DNA of 64,000 nt, taken from the NCBI GenBank assembly GCA_009760855.2, contig WPIO01000035.1, positions 855,001-919,000 of the forward strand, in the 5' to 3' direction. Numbering within the stretch: position 1 is the stretch's first letter; every line of letters starts with the position of its first letter. Shown piece by piece: positions 59,851 through 64,000 of this stretch. Under the pieces are notes generated by a model. That model made no database searches and had not been told where the DNA came from. It was given only the letters and a program-made list of their open reading frames with translations. The translations under genes were made by a program, and so were the position numbers. Source of the stretch: Cristatella mucedo (taxonomy: Eukaryota > Bryozoa > Phylactolaemata > Cristatellidae).

Positions 59851-60710
59851 GCTTCTGAGAATTACCATTTATCAAGAGTTTCCTCTAGGGGCTGAATCCA
59901 CTTTTGTAAACCAACGTTACCAGATTTATTTCATAGCCAAATTTTGCAATCGATGTCCCGTAGTTGCTTTAGTCTATGTTAATTTTAGCTGCTACTTTGT
60001 TTTTCTTTTGACTTGTTGATTAATTTACAGCTATATCATTTACTAAGTACTGAAATTATTTTATAATTGTACAAATATTTACTGATTTATATTAAAAGAG
60101 ATTTCCAAAAGGCTGACCGCAGATGTGCATCTAAATCTTACGATCTAATTACGTACCTGTATAACTTATCAAGGCAATTTTTCTCTGCTGGTAAGGGTTA
60201 GGTATAGGTAGGTCACATAGTTAAACCTGCGTTATTCCATCTTTTTTGAGCGCAATAATTCCATGAACGACTTTGAATCTTCTGTGCACGTCAATACTCA
60301 TTATATTCGCTGGCGTTAGGTGTCCGATTAATTGGCATCGCCAGCTGTGGGTGAAATAAACTCAAAACGCACTTAGACAGCTTGTGGAGAACATTCTAGT
60401 TCGTTATAGTAGATTAACTTGTTAACTCTAATTTAAAGAGTAGCGAGAGCAAATGCAGTTTTACAGACTTCGGGTATACTGATTCTGTTATTACAAACTT
60501 CTGTTTAAAATGAGCATCTGTTTTGGTTCTTTCAACTATGTCACCGGCTGCAGTGAACCTGGTAGCATTGAACCTCCATATATTATAAAAAAATTGAATT
60601 CATGCAAGGTCTAGATATAGCGGAGGCACTGCAATCCTTGTTCACTTCCAAACACGTGTCAGCAAGCTATTTCAATAAATAGCGATGAAAATCGGCAGTA
60701 AAAAGGAACG
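59851..60710. other. unassigned AT-rich sequence
   Basis: No supported feature. Confidence 0.5.
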
Positions 60711-60715
60711 ATCGG

Positions 60716-60876
60716 CCGATTCAAAGATCCCAATTTATTTAGCGGCAGAATAGCCTTAAGCGAAACCAAATAATAGTTGCGGTGAATTACAGAATTTTCT
60801 GCTTCAAGAATAGAGCCCACTACCTGGTTGGCACAGGGCGAAAACCTTACCATTAGGCCTAAGACCCAATGGAAAT
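60716..60876 (-). mobile_element. SINE-2 copy, diverged (first of a pair)
   Basis: The reverse complement gives TTGGGTCTTAGGCCTAATGG (A-box region), CCAGGTAGTGGGCTCTATTC and the body to GGCTATTCTGCCGCTAAATA. Confidence 0.75.
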
Positions 60877-61045
60877 AAAGAGTAGCTGATCCAGCAGCCT
60901 CGTTTTCATGGCGTCAGAAGAGCAGTCGCGGCTTCCGTCGTGCTTGCAGTGGGCAGTAATGAATTGCCTACTGGCGTGACGTGAACCAAGTACCTGGGTC
61001 ATGCTGTAGTACCACCTCACCACTATGCTAAGACCCAACGGCAAA
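60877..61045 (-). mobile_element. SINE-2 copy (second of a pair)
   Basis: The reverse complement gives TTGGGTCTTAGCATAGTGGT, CCAGGTACTTGGTTCACGTC, ATTACTGCCCACTGCAAGCA, and ACGAGGCTGCTGGATCAGCT. It is head-to-tail with the previous copy in the same orientation. Confidence 0.85.
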
Positions 61046-61568
61046 ATCGAACTCGAAACGTAAGCCTACTGCAATGAACGACACGATAGCCATTAAAGCA
61101 AAAGCCAAAATTGGAAGCCGCTGAAATATCTAGCCATTTTTGGTGGAGAATGAAGACCCCAACTGCACATGTAAGGGTTTCCATCAGAGACAAGCAAAAT
61201 CTGTTGTTACCTTTGTGCCGAGAGTGTGAGAGTAAGCACTCCACTTTCAAATAGGCGGACGAATCACTGCTGATCTTATTAGAGTAGAGAGTCTTCGCTG
61301 CCTGTAAGCGGACCGTGGGTCACGAAAATGCTGAGGGCGACTCAGAGCATTGGGCAATGCAAGGCTTTTATCAGCTACAGGCCTCCAAGTTGAATACGTC
61401 ATTAATAGGAAACGGAATGGTGCTTAAGCGAACCGGTGGCGAAGAGAGCCAAATTGATGAAGCTCACAGTGCACTGCAGGCGAGTGGGTCTTTGGTATTA
61501 TTGTAAGAAGTGGAATTTTTTTTCAAACCACCATGGCGAGGCAATCGACGGACGGTGCCAGAGCCACT
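61046..61568. other. unassigned sequence
   Basis: No supported feature. Confidence 0.5.
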
Positions 61569-61569
61569 T

Positions 61570-61712
61570 CCCACGAACTCGGTAGCTAGCATTGAATGTC
61601 GTGAACCTCGCAGCTGTCATGTAACACCAGCGGTGGGAATAACCGTAAAGGCTCTCCTGTCGCTATACAAAAGAGGCTTTTGAATCAGTTAGCATTTATT
61701 AATTATTTATTA
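61570..61712 (+). mobile_element. SINE-2 copy, diverged 5' end
   Basis: ACCAGCGGTGGGAATAACCG, TAAAGGCTCTCCTGTCGCTA, TACAAAAGAGGCTTTTGAAT and CAGTTAGCATTTATTAATTA are the SINE-2 3' half; the tRNA part is decayed. Confidence 0.82.
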
Positions 61713-61714
61713 TT

Positions 61715-62180
61715 TATCACCAATCTGTGCTGGCTGTCCATCAAGTAGCGCATCGACTGCGAGGTTCTGTTACTCTCGTGTAGGTGCCGTCGTTTTCTTG
61801 CTTCGACCAACCGCTCTAGAATACTTGATAATTAGGCTTTTCATCGCAGGACTTCCTCCTTTGATTCAAGTAATCTAGCTATGCCTCTAACTCATCTCGA
61901 ATCCACTAGAAGCAGTGCCTTCAGTTTGCATGTTCCCAAAGCCTGAAGCCCACTTCCTACTGATGTCGTGACATCCGCTGACTAAATGATACTTAAAAAC
62001 AAGCATATTACCCATAAGTTCCGTACACAATTTTCTTCTTCCGTGTGAATTGTCCTCTACATGCTTATGTATGCTGACCCGCATGTGATGGCAGCTGCAA
62101 ACCTCGTGTGCAAGTACCCCAAAAGAGATTTAAATCTTATAGGGAGTTATGCGTACATCTTGTTATTATTAGTATTGCTA
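61715..62180 (+). mobile_element. diverged L2-A 3' fragment
   Basis: ATCTGTGCTGGCTGTCCATC (HWLPVK region), TGCATGTTCCCAAAGCCTGA, CTTCCTACTGATGTCGTGAC, CCTCTACATGCTTATGTATG, then AAAAGAGATTTAAATCTTAT and a TTATTATTAGTATTG tail. Confidence 0.78.
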
Positions 62181-62299
62181 CATAGACAAATAGATATACA
62201 GATAGATGTCGATAGATAGAGAAGGTAAAGAGCAAGAGAGCGAGAGAGAAAATAAAAAGATGAAGATTATACACAAAAGAGGCGAGACGATCGCAGGAT

Positions 62300-62380
62300 A
62301 ATCGCCGAGGGGTAAGGTGATTGCAATTCACGACTGGATGGGGGCATAGGTTCGGGTCCTCCAGCAGGCAATTTGCATAC
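62300..62380 (+). mobile_element. tRNA-like SINE scrap
   Basis: GCCGAGGGGTAAGGTGATTG (A-box-like) and GGGGGCATAGGTTCGGGTCC (B-box-like) with the spacing of the SINE heads, without the body. Preceded by GA/ATAG-rich sequence at 62180-62260. Confidence 0.5.
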
Positions 62381-62386
62381 TGCGAG

Positions 62387-62893
62387 CTACGTAACGACCG
62401 CTTCGGCGCTCTCACTGCTGCACAGAGGACGCTGTTGACATAGCCGAATTTCCGAGGAGAAGACCAGAGAGGAGGGAGTAGAAGTATGGCAAATCGGGAA
62501 ATGGAGCAGGTTTGACAAACAAAGACGAGCAGGTGTAGCCAGGGTTAGGTAAAAAAAATGAGCGCGTCGGGCGAGCTTGGCAGCCCAGCTATGACCCTGG
62601 AGGTCACTTTCAGGGAATCCAGCGCCCACTGGCCACCACGCCCTAATGTGCCCAAGTAGTGATGATAAAAGGTGCGAACGTTCGACGCGACTAGGAAAGC
62701 TCGGAGAGATGCAAGCCACAGCAGACAGCAGCTTCGCACTGTTCGCGTGAAATACTAGAGATGCTGCAGATGCTTGCACTTCACAAAGCAGGTCGTCGGC
62801 TTGAGCAGCACGAAGCAGGCAATCCGCTGCTGCCCTCAGCCGGTTGGTGGCGGTGGGGGTGGGAGTTATACCGTGAGCTTCTCGTGCCGGCAT
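62387..62893 (-). CDS. candidate exon, unknown gene
   Basis: The minus-strand frame from an ATG at 62893 runs 168 codons. The first 70 residues (PTATNRLRAAADCLLRAAQA, DDLLCEVQASAASLVFHANS, AKLLSAVACISP) look like a helical, alanine-rich protein; the later part is less convincing. No acceptor or donor is firm. It may belong with the 58.0 kb exon on the same strand. Confidence 0.25.
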   Translation of the reverse strand: MPAREAHGITPTPTATNRLRAAADCLLRAAQADDLLCEVQASAASLVFHANSAKLLSAVACISPSFPSRVERSHLLSSLLGHIRAWWPVGAGFPESDLQGHSWAAKLARRAHFFYLTLATPARLCLSNLLHFPICHTSTPSSLVFSSEIRLCQQRPLCSSESAEAVVT

Positions 62894-63065
62894 ATAAATG
62901 AAGTTGTTGAATCAGCCGGGATTTGTTTCTACTTAAGACATGCTGAGCGGAGGCGAGGAAAAGTGAGCTGAAGAGTAACATTGAGGGCGCTATAGAGAGG
63001 AGACTTGGAGAAAGTTTACTAGTGCGAGACTAGCGCTACGTTAGTACGTACGTGGTAATGTGAAA

Positions 63066-63089
63066 GCAACCTTCTGGGCAAGCAAGAAG
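63066..63089. repeat. 24-bp direct repeat, left copy
   Basis: GCAACCTTCTGGGCAAGCAA followed by GAAG, identical to 63884-63907. The two copies bracket the long microsatellite. Confidence 0.9.
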
Positions 63090-63258
63090 TGAGTGCACGG
63101 CGCCACTGGCGGTGGCCAGCGTCTCTAAAGCTCTGAGCTTGCAGCTGCCGAAGTGGCCTGGACCGTACTTGCTGCTGCTGCTGCTGCCGCCGCCGCCGCG
63201 ACAATCGTCGGGTGCCGCTCGCCGATACCTCGCTCTCGAAAATGGCGAGTTCACGAGT

Positions 63259-63263
<5 letters not shown>

Positions 63264-63333
<70 letters not shown>

Positions 63334-63371
63334 GAGAGAGAGACGAGAGAGAGACGAGAGAGAGACGAGAG

Positions 63372-63443
<72 letters not shown>

Positions 63444-63458
63444 GAGCGAGAGAGAGAG

Positions 63459-63542
<84 letters not shown>

Positions 63543-63615
63543 CGAGAGAGAGAGCGAGAGAGATAGATAGAGAGAGATAGATAGAGAGAGATAGATAGAG
63601 AGAGATAGATAGAGA

Positions 63616-63680
<65 letters not shown>
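63264..63680. repeat. long compound (GA)n microsatellite
   Basis: About 415 bp of GA repeats with phased variants: GACGAGAGA units at about 63330-63380, GAGAGC units at 63430-63560, and ATAGATAGAGAGAG units at 63562-63630. Long RE/ER or SL open frames on both strands come from this and are not genes. Confidence 0.98.
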
Positions 63681-63682
<2 letters not shown>

Positions 63683-64000
63683 GAATTAATCAATGTTTGT
63701 CACTAATTACCGGAATCGCGATCCACGGATTAGATTTCCTGTACTTGAGGGAAGCTTGCTGGGAAGCTGCAAATTCTCTTCTCAATATTTGACCATCCAA
63801 AACCGTGGTTCAACTACATACTAGGTATGCAATGAACTTGGCTACAGTTAGCAGCTCACGGGCTCTCTCTAGGGAATGAGCGAGCAACCTTCTGGGCAAG
63901 CAAGAAGCTGGGGCTGATTGGTTAAGATCAGTGCCCTTTGACGAGTCAGCTTGCCCTTAAGCCCTTACTCGGGCTTGGGTAGATCTAAAGATTTCCTGCG
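63681..64000. other. unassigned sequence
   Basis: Contains the right copy of the 24-bp direct repeat (63884-63907). No other feature. Confidence 0.5.

Noticed and set aside
63019-63693. 224-residue and shorter open frames over the (GA)n array
   Set aside because: Same artefact; no non-repeat sequence supports coding.

Overview
This is nuclear DNA from an invertebrate animal. Genes have spliced exons with GT..AG boundaries, separated by long repeat-rich introns and spacers. I see no bacterial operon, CRISPR array or organelle signature. The exact taxon cannot be fixed from the sequence. The CLIC protein resembles invertebrate rather than vertebrate forms, and L2-type LINEs with tRNA-derived SINEs fit many invertebrate genomes.

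Four genes are recognised by protein homology. TMEM258 (plus strand, 19.5-22.1 kb) is an oligosaccharyltransferase subunit whose first coding exon is only the ATG. INTS5 (plus strand, 27.9-30.7 kb) is the Integrator subunit 5, in one intronless 923-codon frame. A CLIC-type chloride intracellular channel (plus strand, 37.7-48.5 kb) has five phase-compatible exons encoding 269 residues. A profilin-4 homologue (minus strand, 51.9-57.1 kb) has two exons visible and its C-terminal exon not found. Further exons of unrecognised minus-strand genes are supported by splice sites and open frame at 0.3-1.3 kb and 58.0-58.3 kb, and more weakly at 11.7-12.1 and 62.4-62.9 kb. These genes are functionally unrelated (N-glycosylation, snRNA and transcription processing, redox/ion channel, actin binding) and form no operon or pathway.

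Most of the remaining sequence is retrotransposon debris. Family L2-A has a 3' end that reads as a short hairpin-like tail followed by (ATT)n. Its best copy is at 13.5-15.0 kb, with an open 419-codon reverse transcriptase frame. Family L2-B ends in (ATTAC)n-like repeats and forms a nested three-copy structure at 6.7-9.5 kb. Two tRNA-derived SINE families are present. SINE-1 carries a 3' tail nearly identical to that of L2-A, so it probably borrows L2-A machinery. SINE-2 is more numerous, has A and B boxes, and contains an internal inverted repeat. A Tc1/mariner transposase remnant lies at 53.95 kb.

Other structure includes long (GA)n/(CT)n microsatellites at 0.6, 3.35 and 63.3-63.7 kb, two neighbouring young tandem repeats (90 bp x2, 88 bp x3) at 25.7-26.25 kb, several poly-C/G runs, and GC-rich stretches at 11.3-13.1, 18.0-19.5 and 37.5-38.4 kb. 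The latter two lie at or near gene starts. I do not see convincing evidence of an undescribed functional system. The most informative observations are the SINE-LINE tail sharing, the dateable nesting of elements, the chimeric insertion at 51.4-51.7 kb, and the unidentified spliced genes.
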